A stretch of DNA of 64,000 bases from Kondoa malvinella (GCA_039545315.1 BCIM01000004.1:584643-648642), one strand, 5' to 3'; positions 22,362 through 33,580 are shown, counted from the stretch's first letter. Translations and numbers: made by a program. The notes: a model not told the origin generated them from the sequence alone.

Positions 22362-22650
22362 TATAGAGACTAGAGCCTTGCTGATTGCTAAGCCGCAAGG
22401 TGATCGTGCAGAAGCAGGCAGACGAAGGTTTTCACAGCATAACACAGAAGACACAAGAAGACATGCTCTGAAAGGTTGAAATGTATCAGGTAACAATAGG
22501 CAGCATCGTTGCTCATAGACCAAGAGACACAGAGAACAGTATTCCACATCACGGTACGGGACAAGGCAGCTGCTTGATGAATTCGGTCAAGGACTTTCGA
22601 TGCTACAGGTATGCCTTCACAACAAGTATTATACAATCAACGGCCAAGAC

Positions 22651-25600
22651 CTAGGACCCTTCACCCATATCAAATCGCCCAAGCCATCCGTTGCTTGTAG
22701 CTTCTTCAACAATACCATCCGGCAGCAGCTTGTCCCACACGGACGGATCGACATCGAGTTGATCTAGCTGTTCTTCTTCCGACTCGGGATCGTTAGCTCT
22801 GCGCTGCCTTTCATCTCGCCAAATCTTCTCCAGTGCCAAACAAAGACTTTGCAGACCGAGTAAGAAACCAGTGTCGGCCATGTTGGGGTGGATGGGAGGG
22901 AAGGTAGCTCTAGGACGCATGTCGAATGAGTCGTCGTCATCTTCGTTGTCCAAATCAAACTTGAAATCATCGCCCGTAGTACAATGCGCAAAGTCGATCA
23001 GTCGAATGGTGATCTGGCCAGTTCTCTTCTTCTTTGCAGCTTCTTTCTTCTGCGTCCCATCCATACTCCGACTTCGAGCTGACTTTGGAACAGTTTCAGC
23101 TGGGAAAGCTTGTGATGGACCTTGCCAAGAGGATGGCATATCGCTGATTGGAAATTTGCGATCTTCTCCTTGACCCCGTGTTTGCAGACTAGTGCGCTCT
23201 TCGAATTGCTTTTGCACTTCTTCGTCTCCATCATAGATCAGAAGCAGACTTGAAGCATAGAAGCGATACCGAGATAGCTGAGCGACAATTGAAGCCAGTC
23301 TGTAAAGCTTGCGCAACATGCCTGGAATATGGTAGACTAGTATTCGACTGCCGTTGTCGATGAAGGAAGCGAGCACATCAGGGAAATCGCGAGTCTTGAC
23401 TTTGCGGCCAAAGTACTTGTCTTGGAAATCATAGCGATCTTCAGCAGATTTGTACGTCTGCTTCATGTTAGTACGCCCGTCAAAGAACATCTTGTAGTTG
23501 ACTGACCTGCATGCCACAAAGCCTCACACCGAGAGTCCTGCTTGTTGTCCGATCACACTTTGCAGTCTGGCTCTTCTTCTTTGCAGGCGTTGCATCAACT
23601 CCGTATTGCCTCGTTCCCATTTTCAGATCGAGCACACAGGGCGCCTTCAAGCTACCCGTGAGATCCTCCATGAGCAAGAACTTCTCTTGTCTGGTAGGCG
23701 AAGAGTCTCGATTGGCAGAAGATACTCCGAGTAAAGATGCGGGAGGACCATCTGGCGAGACATGGGCTTCATGTAGCTCGTGATGCCGAAGCATTTGAAT
23801 GCGCTCGACTGCCGAATGCTGCATAAGATCATCGGTCGACACAGCCGGTGCAGCTTCTTCATTGACCAGCTCGGGAGGTAAAGAGCTGGGTATACTGTTC
23901 TGTAGACTGGCGGGCTGGTCTTTAGAATTGGCGTGCTGCAGTAGACTTGGCATAGAAGTATCGCTCTTGGATTTGCGCATGCCCGGTTCTTGATCCTCTT
24001 CGATCGAGCGCATCGGCCCTTCTTCGGTATCGGTCTTGTCGGGCTGAGGGTCACCTTGAGGGAAATGACCGAAAGTAGGGCTAGGCTGATGTTCTTCTCC
24101 AGAAGACAGACTTCGATCCAAAGGCTTTTGCTTGATGAATGAGCAGGCATCGACTCTTCGTCCATGCTTCCAGGCCGGTCGATCATGCCTCAACTTGGGA
24201 CTTTCAAACACCTCGCGCAGCACTTGCTCGCACAGCCTTCTGTTGACCCTCGTTGTCCCTAAACCTGCTATTGACGGCGTGCTTCTCAGAGCAGTAGGTT
24301 GGGACGCTCTTCTCGATATAGGCGGACCTTCCTGCCCATCAGACGAGTTGCGTCGAATGCTCAGATCAGCCAAAGAAGCGCGCAAACGATGTCGAGCCGG
24401 GTGCGGACTCATATTGGGCGTACTTGAAGGAACAGGCGGAGGCGTGACAGATCCACTATCCCTTGACCTTCCTCTTTCAGACAGCTCATCAATCCGCTTG
24501 TCTTTCGCCCCATTATTCACCATAGTATGCGAATTTGTCAATCCAGGTCGTTTGTAAGGTTTCGTAGATCGTCCAAACAAATCCCACATTGAGCTATCGG
24601 GTATAATGTGTCGGTTCTGATCGAGTGCAACTTCAGGTATCTCTTCTTCACTTTCGCTGTCTTCGCGGGAGAGGGACAAAGCAGGTGCAGCGGTATGCGA
24701 GCGACGGAAGACGTTTCGCCGTGGTTCAGAAGAACTGTTGGAAATCTTTGTAGAACGAGCGGCTTTGCGGTAAGTGACATTCAGAACGCCAAGGTATTGC
24801 GGTACGAAAGCCAGAAGTTCTGGGTGCGCTTGTTCGACTGCTTCGTAGAATTGGTTCTCTCGGCTGACCAGGGGCTGTACACGAAGATTTGTCCCTATCA
24901 GGAGCGAGCCCGATGAAACACATGCGGCGTACCTTGCACACAGCTCGTCTGGAAAAGCGAAAGATATGACTATGCCCTCCCACTTGATGATTGAACGGTT
25001 CCAGCGGCACAGAAACAGGCGGTGGACTACTACTTGGACGCATCAGCTTCATCCACCAATACTGAACCAGAACTTACTCCGGTGGAATAATCTTGGGCGG
25101 CCGATGTTTGCTCGGTAGAGGCAAAGACCCAACATCCAGCTCGTAATCATAGTGCGCCTCTTTATCTTGATCAGGTGGGTCAACGAATTCATACTCTTCA
25201 GCATCTTCATCTTCAGATTGATCGGTGCTGAAAACGGACGATGAAGCAGAATAGGACTCTTCAGCATCTGATGGATCTGTCGTCATGGTTGACGAAGTGA
25301 GAGAAGATACCGCGAGCGAATCTGATGTAGGGGCGAGTCTATTGGCTGAAGGTGTAATGTCTGGTGATGCTGCTTGTGAAAAGAGAGGGAAACCGGATTG
25401 TTGCCTTGATGGGACATGACGATGAGGTGGTGAGAGAATGCCCGTGGTAGAGATAGGTGGAGAAAGTAGTGCACCAGGTGTTGTTGCTTGCGAACGAGAT
25501 GAGGCGGAAGTAGCATGATCATCTTCGACGGACGATGCGTTCGACCCTGAATCGCTGTCACCATTCGGTCGTGAAGTAGTAACGATCTTGAATGATTTGC

Positions 25601-26734
25601 GTCGTAGTGGAACAGAAGGAGAGATGGTTGCTGATATTTGAGGCAAGGCTGATAGGGATATCCCAGCGAGTCTTGGACCCGCTGAAACGGGTTGAACGGT
25701 TGGTAAATCGCTGAGCAGGTCGTCGGCTAGATGAGAAAGCCGTGAAGATGACCTCTGCGGTGTCACGGTCTCTGATCTTTCGAGTCGTGGACCAGGAGCA
25801 GAGATGCTTCGTTCATGTTGCGAGCTCGAATTCTGGGACGAAGGAGGTAAGGCGGGAGCAGGTAGTGTCAGATCTGGTAGCTGATGATGCGACTGTATTC
25901 CATCGAACAGAAGGGGCGATTCTGGCCTTGATCTGGAAAGGCCTGAGGGAGAATTACAAGAGGAAGAAGGTTTAGACGACTTTCGTTTCTGCCTTGAGGT
26001 AGGTGAAGCAGAAGGTAGTTGAGGTACTCGAATGCTTGATTGTCGAGGCGACTTGTACGTATGTGGTCTGCCTCTGTTCTCTGGCTCTTGACCATTCATT
26101 GGCATGACGTCGGCTTCCCCACCATAACCTGCAGAAGTTCTCGAGAAAAGTTGCAACGAGACTGAAGCTTTTCGACCTCCGCCATTTGATAGAGAGCTTT
26201 CGTCTAGGACAGTCGCAGATCTGTTGGCACTGGACGTAGCCGCCTGCAGAAGGGGCGATTTTATTCTCGCTTTGGATGAATTTGGTTGGATGCCCTTTGA
26301 TGGAGATCCTAGCATGACCGTAGGCGGTTGTTGACGTCCGCTGGTCATGCTATTGCTTGACGGAGCAACAGCTGCAGAGTCTTGGTTGCCTTGATGCTTA
26401 TTCAAGCCGAGTTTGTCGAGCAATTCCAGCGTGACAGCAGAAGAGGAAGGTTCGCTAGTCATGACTTGTACAGGCGTATTGGCAGAGCTTGCACTGGCTT
26501 CGACATCTGGCATGAGACGACTTTGGAAATGGTTCTTCCACGCGCGCACGAGAGCAGGGGCAGTTTCCAGCAAAGAGAGGGATATCACTCAGTCAGCAGA
26601 CTGTTCAAGGCAGGTATATGAGCTTGTCGAATCTGGTATAATGCCTTTCCAAGATTTGCAGGCCGAACGTGACCACTGGCAAGAGAGATAAGCAATTTCT
26701 CCAACTCGAAAGCACGTTCGCCACAGCCGACCAT
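22651..26734 (-). CDS. KCS1: Inositol hexakisphosphate kinase Kcs1
   Basis: A long gene with few introns. The central part has GGHSHIFRFSRRAVCK, then VSRENQFYEAVEQAHPELLA and FVPQYLGVLNVTYRK. The kinase signature is APCVLDLKMGTRQYG (PxxxDxKxG), followed by QTYKSAEDRYDFQDKYFGRK, SSLLLIYDGDE (SLL motif) and TIRLIDFAHC (IDF motif, metal binding). The end is MGEGS, stop at 22651. About 500 residues of Ser/Pro-rich sequence precede the kinase. The enzyme makes 5-InsP7 from InsP6, a signal in phosphate and energy control. The 5' end is uncertain: the first in-frame ATG in the long exon is at 26513. An upstream exon from ATG 26734 (ERAFELEKLLISLAS) joins in phase through an 86-nt intron (26588-26673, GTCACG donor). 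The gene is head to head with MED11, starts about 55 bp apart. Confidence 0.9.
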
Positions 26735-26790
26735 AATCTGGTGAAACGAACGTGCTGAGCGGTGCAGGAAGGCCCAAGGAGAGCTATGAA

Positions 26791-27326
26791 ATGGAAGTAG
26801 ACGCAAAGGAACCTGCACAGGCGACTTCGAGGTCAACGCGGCAGATTGACCTACTCAATGCAACGGACGCAGTACGTCTTGTACTCTTCAGCCCTGATGC
26901 CTGTCGCTCATCTGCAGACATAGAAATTATCCTCTCTTTTGGAAATTTCAAGCAAAGCGTTGACGTCGCTTCACCCAAACACCGCGTTCGCCAGTCCAGA
27001 TGAACAACAAGCAGACGTAGAAGCCAACATAGCGTTCTACTTTACTACACTCAACGTAAGCGCTCTCTCTTCAACTTTGCCAGTTTCGCTGAAATGAGGT
27101 GTAGCAAATACAAATAGAGCTCCGGTCATCAATTAGAGTTCTTCGTCAGACCAAAGCTTCTCCTTTACCGCTACTGTACAACATGCCTGCGCCTACGACA
27201 ATGGGATCAGGCGTGGATTTGGATCCGGCAAAGACAAGTAATCTGAGCGCGAGTGCTGCGGATTTACAACTGGAAGCATGGTCTGAGCTAGTAGAAGGGC
27301 TGAAGGAGCTCAAGGGAAAGCAGTGA
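26791..27326 (+). CDS. MED11: Mediator complex subunit 11
   Basis: Three exons. Exon 1 (MEVDAKEPAQATSRSTRQID, then LLNATDA) joins through an intron ending CATAG to KLSSLLEISSKALTSLHPNT. Exon 3 begins QIQIELRSSIRVLRQTKASP and ends SELVEGLKELKGKQ, TGA at 27324. The helical layout fits Med11: an N-terminal helix, a long helix with LLEISSKAL, then a FYFTTLNQIQIELRSSI helix. Med11 pairs with Med22 in the Mediator head and contacts TFIIH and RNA polymerase II. Family assignment rests on the short LLExxSKAL motif, length (about 140 residues) and helix pattern. Confidence 0.75.
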
Positions 27327-27413
27327 GAGCGGCAAAGCAGCTTTTCTTGGGCTCACAAGGCATTCACTTACGCCTGAGTATATTCTGTTAGCCATTATGG
27401 CATTAACAGGAGA

Positions 27414-29321
27414 CTAGTAGACAACCCTGAGCAGGTTTGGGCCTCGCCGCGCAGTCGGCCTCCCCCTACTCAATCTAATGTATGATATCATCGGAAGAAA
27501 CCCAGAGGTACATATGTATGCCCTCAGGACATAAGCTCTACCCACAACATCCATCTCGTCCGAGCCGGAAACAGATGCAGCAGAACTTGCCGCTGTCGAT
27601 GTTACGGCGAACTTGGGCAAGAAGTGCGGCACAGATCCTTCTGCCATGAGTTGAATTCACGATTGAGGCGCCAGTGCTTGCATGCGCGAACGAAAGCGAT
27701 ATCTTCAATCCCATCAATTTCCAACGCTAAGTCCTCTTCCATTTCTCTCCATAGCCTGAGTCTCCTCGCGCTGCTCTTCCGATGGAAGCCAAATCTCCTT
27801 CTTGCCGCTTCCGATCCTCCAGCGTTTTCTGAAGTGATGCATTAAGACACCAAACAGCCAATTGTGCATAGGTCTCAGCACCATATGGGAAACCGGCTTG
27901 TGATAGGGCAGACGGTGCAAAAAGGTGTATCGCATGCCGTGCTCTTTCAGTATAGCATCTCGTTCCGTCGACGTCTTTGCCGATTTCCATAGTTGAGCTG
28001 CGTGACGGACTTCTGTATCAGTCCTCATGACGAAATTTGCCAAGGAAGTTTCTTCTAGTTGATCCCGAGTAGCGTTGCAATAAGCGCAGAACAGGCGAGC
28101 GCTATGAGAGACAAAACCATCCATTTCCGAATAGCTGGCAGGTCTCCCATATTTGGCAGAAGACCAGCTTTGATCTTCCGACCAAAAGGTGCTGAAGGAG
28201 TCTTGATGATAACACCGTCGTGCAGGTCGAGCAGCTGCAGTGTCAGACCATGCATGGAATTATTTATTGTTGTGACTGTAGCTTTCTTAGGTGTGATACC
28301 GGCAAGGAAGAGGTATTGAGGTTGTTTACGTAGCTCGGGAGGAAGACGGTAGCAGTATAGCAAGATGATGCCAAGCGAGATTTGTTTGCCCGCTGTCTTG
28401 TTGCCCAGAGGGTTGAGAAAGTCGACAAAAACGCCGAAGGTGAGATAGCCCCGTGTCGAGCTCGTCCTACTATGGAATTGATTCCACGCTGGGGAATCCC
28501 AAATATCGTGCATTACACCGCCGACTGGAGGGACATGCGAGAAAGATTGTTCTATGGCTGATTCGATCTGAGGAAGGTTCAATAGGTACTCGAGGTAGAA
28601 GGTAAATGATTGGGTAGAGTAAAGTCTGCTAGGTGATTTGACTGGCCCAGATGTTCTGCCCTTGCGCATCTTCCAAAGTGATTCCCCGCACACCTCGCCC
28701 TTTGCCGTCTCTTTAGGTGTACAATGTTCCGGTGCAGACACAAGAGGATAAATTTGGGAGCATTGAGCATTTAGCACAACATAGCGCTCGGTGAATTTCT
28801 GGTTCAAGCTTCACGGGAATTGATGGAAAAGAGTGAAGCAAAGAAGAACCCCAAGGTACTCCAGCTACGGCTGTGCCGAAGCTGAAAGCTAAGACGATGA
28901 CGCTGTACAGGATCTTGGAGGCGATGATAATCTTTGTCCTACTGATGCGGCAGTGTAGGCTGAGCCAGGCGACGAAAATCAAAGCAGCTGTGGTCAGAGC
29001 CCTTGTGTACTTGGCCAGAGTACGTGTCTCATCTGCAAGGAGTTTGTTCAGCCTGGCAGATGATTTGTTAAGAAAGAGGTTCGAAGACGGACCGTGCTGT
29101 GATGAATAGAGCTTCTTGGTCGCCCTATTCGGGCTCGATGCTATCTCTAATTGGGCAGTGGATGGGACGGGCACAGTGCTTGCCAGCTGTGTTGGCGCTT
29201 GCTCCCTTCTCCAATGGGACTGTCTTGTTTTGCGGCCAACAAAGCGGCCAGCGGTAGGCGTACCGTCCGCTCGGGTATAAGTGTAGTCTCTCGCACAGTC
29301 AGTACAAGTACAGAGCTCCAT
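27414..29321 (-). pseudogene. Decayed Plavaka-like (tnp2-type) transposase
   Basis: The minus strand carries all the landmarks of a basidiomycete Plavaka-type transposase. From ATG 29321: MELCTCTDCARDYTYTRADG, GRFVGRKTRQSHWRREQ, a hydrophobic segment, KLEPEIHRALCCAKC, APEHCTPKETAKGEVCGESL, PSRLYSTQSFTFYLEYLLNL, GNKTAGKQISLGIILLYCYR, LPPELRKQPQYLFLAGITPK and GLLPNMGDLPAIRKWMGF. It then continues SHSARLFCAYCNATRDQLEE and YHKPVSHMVLRPMHNWLFGV. The reading frame breaks at about 28760-28775, next to a repeated TGCTC word, and again at about 27740. Only a short remnant follows, so the C-terminal half is missing. It is a non-autonomous relic. Terminal repeats were not identified with certainty. Confidence 0.85.
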
Positions 29322-29390
29322 GATGGTCGACGGAAGCGATAATTCACAACTCAACAAAAGTGATCACGTAAAATGGGAAACACGTGAGCG

Positions 29391-29416
29391 GAAGTCACTT
29401 TTTGAAAAGTGACTTC
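29391..29416. repeat. Perfect 12-bp palindrome with 2-nt spacer
   Basis: GAAGTCACTTTT is followed by TG and then its exact reverse complement AAAAGTGACTTC. It lies about 70 bp upstream of the transposase start and just before a small plus-strand coding exon. It could be a remnant of a transposon end, an operator for a dimeric regulator, or a chance hairpin. A related AAAAGTGATCAC word lies 40 bp to the left (29357-29368). Confidence 0.8.
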
Positions 29417-29455
29417 GATCTGCCCGCCGTGCATGTGGGTCGGCAAACTCACCAG

Positions 29456-29718
29456 CGCCATTATCGCTTGTCCGAAACTACGGTACACTCGAGCCGAATC
29501 GTCCAGTACCTCGCTATGAGCAATTCCAATATACAGTACCCAATCTACGCGATATCTACGGCAAAGACGTAACGCGGCAGTTGCATGTGCTTGCGCCTAA
29601 CTCACCAGACCTTCCATTCGTGTCTCCGCCTTCCAGTTTGCTAGATCTCGTTGAGCAGTATCTATCTGTTTCCAAAAACGCTTCCTTGTCTCGTTCGACT
29701 GCCGCAACTGCATACTAA
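29456..29718 (+). CDS. C-terminal exon of a small unrecognised protein
   Basis: Read from an acceptor-like CACCAG at 29450-29455, the plus strand gives PLSLVRNYGTLEPNRPVPRY, EQFQYTVPNLRDIYGKDVTR, then LLDLVEQYLSVSKN, ending TAY and TAA 29716-29718. The composition and lack of stops suggest a real small protein, perhaps with a mitochondrial leader in the missing first exon. An ATG at 29444 lies in another frame. No in-phase first exon was found, so the gene model is incomplete. It converges on the small minus gene that ends 20 bp away. Confidence 0.4.
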
Positions 29719-29737
29719 GATGCTCAGACCAAATAAG

Positions 29738-30041
29738 TCAAACTTCACCGCAGCACACTTCCATTGCCTTGCCCAAGACACCTTTCAGACTACGTAGACA
29801 AAGCCGGATATCAGCTTGGCGAGTTGTGCCCTTGAAAGACTATTTACGGTCCTTGCTTCGGACGACTCGCCAGCGGACGAAATTCAGCTACTTCAGAAAG
29901 AACAGATCCAGTAGTTGTGCGACTCTGTACGAGCGTCTCGAGCTCATTCGTTCGTTCAGCACGTGCCTTTTTACGTATTGCCTTAAATTCGATTCCGCTT
30001 CTTGTTCAAGTACCGCGACTTTGCCTGCCCAACCTTTCCAT
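29738..30041 (-). CDS. Small basic/coiled hypothetical protein
   Basis: Three exons assemble in phase. ATG 30041 with MER, a GTTGGG-donor intron of about 35 nt, then SGIEFKAIRKKARAERTNEL, ETLVQSRTTTGSVLSEVAEF and RPLASRPKQGP. A GTAAAT-donor intron leads to LKGVLGKAMEVCCGEV and TGA at 29738. The protein is about 70 residues, with a basic helix and a C-terminal CC pair. No family was recognised. It is divergent from the F-box gene, whose start is 100 bp away, and convergent with the small plus-strand gene. Confidence 0.45.
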
Positions 30042-30141
30042 TTCTCGTCTGCCCATTCTCTCGATCTACTACCCTCTGATTGTGCCGAGCCTACCTCCCT
30101 CTGGCCAAGCAGCAACAATCTGGTATAACGCACAGACCGTC

Positions 30142-31624
30142 ATGTCTCGACCAAGAAGAGGAGCAGCCATCAAGGCTGCGGCAGCACTAGCAGACCTATC
30201 TGAATCTGATGCAGAAGACACAGAGGCTGTTGTGAGTCTATACTTCTCAGGAGCTCGTGCGCATTGACCTCATGTGTCTAAAGGCCCCACCGACTCCCTC
30301 TCGAAAGTCTGCACCTGGCAGTTCACCCAGAAAACGCTTAGTAGTCACTCTGCGCCCCCCTTCCAGTCCTTCTACTTCAACCAATCCTTCTAATTCAAGC
30401 ATCAACGCCGGCTCTGCCACTTCGTTTACAGACTTGCCGAACGAAATCATGCACGACATTCTTATGCGCCTGTCTTCCCCTCTGTCCATCTTGCGCATGA
30501 GTATTGCGTGCAAAAGACTGCAAGCGTATTGCGATGGGCAGTTCTTCGCGTCTTACGTGTCGCTGCACTATGCTATGTCTGTTGCACCTGGCAAAAGTGG
30601 CAAGGGTATCGTCTTGAACAAGTTGGGAATCATGTGTCAGGTGTGTGAGGGTGTTGAAGAGGTTGCAACTCGTTGTGCTTTGCAGGAGAAGAATGGTGCA
30701 TCGTTTCACTGCTCTGCTACTTGTAGTCTGCAGCGAATGCCGTCAGCGTATCACTGTTACTCGAGCAAAGTCCGAATGGAAAGGTAGCTGCGTCTCCAGT
30801 ACCCGTACGACTGCCCGCTAAACCTAGAATAGTGAACGACAAAGAAATCGCACATTTACGCTTCGAGTCGCGCAAGAATCCACACTATCGCTCTTCGCAT
30901 CCTATGCGTCTCTATTCCCTACTACAAATCAAGGCTGTCAGTGATGCCAAATGGGCAGCAAAGAACACAACTTTGGAAGCTAAAAAGGCCTCACCTCGGA
31001 AGGACCCGAAAGTCGGTCGCGCTACTCGATTGGACGCTGCTCTAGCCGCTCATGGCTTGGATCGATCTGTCGATGTGCTTCAATGCCAAGAATACATTCG
31101 AACGGGTCATGGTGATCCTGTACGACTGGCGCAGATGTTGGCTGACAAGAACACTCGAAGAACCAACCTTGAAGCTGCTCTGCAAGCAAGGGGTTTGCGT
31201 TTGCGAGAAGATTCCAGGCTTTGTGAAGAGTACATCGAAGACGCTTATGGATCTGGTCACGACATCTCCAGCATAGTCAGGACGATGATGCACATGCATC
31301 TGGCATTCGAGCATTCGATAGTTGATCGATTGAGGGCCGAGGCGAAAGCGGATTTGCGCGAGGATCATAACATGGATAGAGATCCGAAGTATTCGATCGG
31401 CGGATATGATCGGTTTTATGAAGACAAGGCAGAGTATCATGAGGCGTGAGTGCTGCTCTGTTTGATCACGATGATTTCAAGCTCACATGTGTCTTAGGCT
31501 GAGCGGGGCTATGTCGGATTGTGCTGACGAGGCAGTCCAGATGTACGAGGATGCCGTCGCCGATGGGGCTTCTGGGCCTATGTGCCGGTGTGGAAGACCT
31601 CTGGTCGATACGTCAGACTTGTGA
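30142..31624 (+). CDS. F-box protein with XPA-C-like C-terminal region
   Basis: Exon 1 (MSRPRRGAAIKAAAALADLS) joins to a Ser/Pro-rich linker and a clear F-box: FTDLPNEIMHDILMRLSSPL then SILRMSIACKRLQAYCD. A Cys-rich part follows (GIMCQVCE), and after an intron ending TTGTAG comes CSECRQRITVTRAKSEWK. This joins (acceptor GAATAG) to VNDKEIAHLRFESRKNPHYR and SSHPMRLYSLLQIKA. The pattern of CxxC, T[KR]xxAKxxWK, NDxEIxxLxFxxRxNPHY and PMRLY is that of XPA C-terminal-like domains found attached to F-boxes in fungi. The C-terminal part has repeated LDAALAAHGL/LEAALQARGL helices and ends CRCGRPLVDTSDL. Likely an SCF substrate receptor; a role in DNA repair is not shown. Confidence 0.75.
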
Positions 31625-32147
31625 GCTCGCCCATCATGTTTTGGCGATCCACACTGAACTGCTTGTTCGTAGCGCTTGAACACTGGGAGACACCTCAGAA
31701 CCCTTACTTCCTTTGTTTCGACTCCTTTTGGTTCTTCAGCCTGCTACTTCAGCCTTCTCGTGTACCTATTTATCCCTCCAAAAAACACATCAGCTCAACA
31801 GAATCGTTGAAAAAGTCAAGTTACCTGTATCTAGCATTTCTGTAATCGAAGAGCCTTCAGCTATGTCTGTCTTCAGTGTCTTGTCATTCAACCTCCTTCG
31901 CACCTGTTCGCGGTCTGGTTCGCGCTGCATCCCCGCGTATGAGCTGTACTCCATACGTATACTTGACAAGTGAAGAGATGCCCGAGAGGGTTATGTGAGC
32001 GTGCTTTCTGATAGTTTACCAGCCAGAAAGCGAAGGATATGCTCGGATGGGAGCACACAGAGAAGAGGTAGTCAATAGAGCAATAATTCGGTGTCAGATG
32101 CCTGAGAATGAGCACTGTTGGTTCGATTTAATTTGTGAGATGCTACA
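31625..32147. other. Intergenic, convergent gap
   Basis: The 3' ends of the F-box and coiled-coil genes face each other here. No exon with convincing composition on either strand; CT-rich around 31730-31790. Confidence 0.4.
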
Positions 32148-33119
32148 TCACTGAAACACTGCTCGACGGAAACCCAAGCCTGACTCATCCTCGATTTCAA
32201 CTCCTGCTAAATCTTTGACCAGGAGTAGTTCTTTGGCTGATGCGTTGTTGGCTCGCAGGTAATCTCTCAACCGCTGTTGAGATCCGATTGAAGTTGATGG
32301 ATGAGCGACTGCGTTGCGATGCAGGCGATTAGTCTGAAAGATACCGAAGAGGCGGTCCCGCAACTTCTGGGATGGCTGAGATACATGATCTCTGAGGGTT
32401 GTTGCGGCAATCGGCTTGGATTGTGCCTTGTAGATCGCCTTGACTAAGCCGCGGATAAGCATCTCTGTGTCAGTCAGCGGAGAAACGCTCACCGTCATAA
32501 TTTTCCTCTCTCTCCAATGCAGCGCGGACCGAAACAGGCAGCTTTGACCAGGTGTAGACGTCCAGAGCTGAGCAAAGGTCAGCCATTCGAAACCATACTT
32601 TGCTTACTTACTTACCGCGTATAGCGTCATGTACCGTCTGCTGCCACATCAGCAAGTCCCTCTCTTGATTGTGCTCTACTTTCAGTGCAACCAACTCTTG
32701 TCTATCTTCCTTAAGATCCAGCTTGAGCCTTGCCATCTCTTGCTTCAAGATTTCGATTGACTGTCAAGGTCATGAGCATTGCCTCACGTATGAATGTCGT
32801 CAGTCACAGATTTTCTTGACAGCTGAACCGATGGAGGCGTACTAGTCTTGTCAAGGTGGTAGAGTTCGTGTCTACTTGGCGAAGATGATAGCTGAAGCTC
32901 TGCCGAGTATGAAGAGGAAGAAGAAGAGTCAGAGGGTATGCGGTCCAGTTCGGGTGATTCTAGTGGAATGTCTGAAGATGTCGATGTGATAATCTTGACA
33001 GTTTCTCTGTGCGGAGGCGACTGCGAATTATCGCAACGTCGTCCGACATGCTGAATTGCTTGATATAGAAGTTACCAAGCTGTAGGTCTATTCCTCGGTG
33101 GTTTTGGGTCAAGATGCAT
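32148..33119 (-). CDS. Coiled-coil protein of unknown function containing a 28-nt intron
   Basis: Exons assembled on the minus strand contain HRETVKIITSTSSDIPLESP, a poly-Ser stretch, SRHELYHLDKTSTPP, a coiled coil (SIEILKQEMARLKLDLKEDR then QELVALKVEHNQERDLLMWQ), ALDVYTWSKLPVSVRAALER, and MLIRGLVKAIYKAQSKP. The C-terminus has short polar helices ending FRRAVFQ and TGA at 32148. One intron (32465-32492) is only 28 nt; without it a TGA stops the frame. The 5' end is uncertain: possible ATGs are at 33119 and 33049, but neither joins cleanly. No family recognised. The protein is probably cytosolic or nuclear. Confidence 0.6.
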
Positions 33120-33580
33120 GAACCAGGTCTAGGACAGTCGGTGTGCGATAGATCAAAAGCTAAACCATTCTCTATCTACTAGATGAAAGGCGCCTTTCCT
33201 TGAACGGTCGCAATGGCCTCGAACTCATCTGGAGACCCGATGTAGGGTGATGCAGCGGTCAATAAAGCGTCTCATCCTGCTGCTCTGGAAGCATCGCGTG
33301 TAAACGGAAGGCGCCAAAGCGAGGCAGCTGAGGACGAAGAAGGAGGAGGAGACTATGCTATGTATGAACGAGGAACGAGAGAGATGCAGTCGAGCAGTGA
33401 AGGTCGCTACCGGTCTTGGACAAAGGAAAGTTTTTTCGGTTTCTGCTGGAATGGCCCAACCATGACCTTCACCTTCGCTTTATGATGCTCGACATCCTCA
33501 TTCACATCCGAGCTTTGTCGCCATCAACTTAGGCAGGTGAACGTCGCTCTTGGCCTTCTAAAGGACTAGAGCTTCCATCA
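33120..33580. other. Intergenic, no gene seen
   Basis: Mixed sequence with a purine-rich run at about 33325-33360. No frame with protein-like composition could be extended. It lies between two minus-strand genes, so it probably holds the promoter of the coiled-coil gene. Confidence 0.35.

Noticed and set aside
23647..24186. 179-codon minus frame inside KCS1
   Set aside because: Out of frame with the kinase; low-complexity composition.
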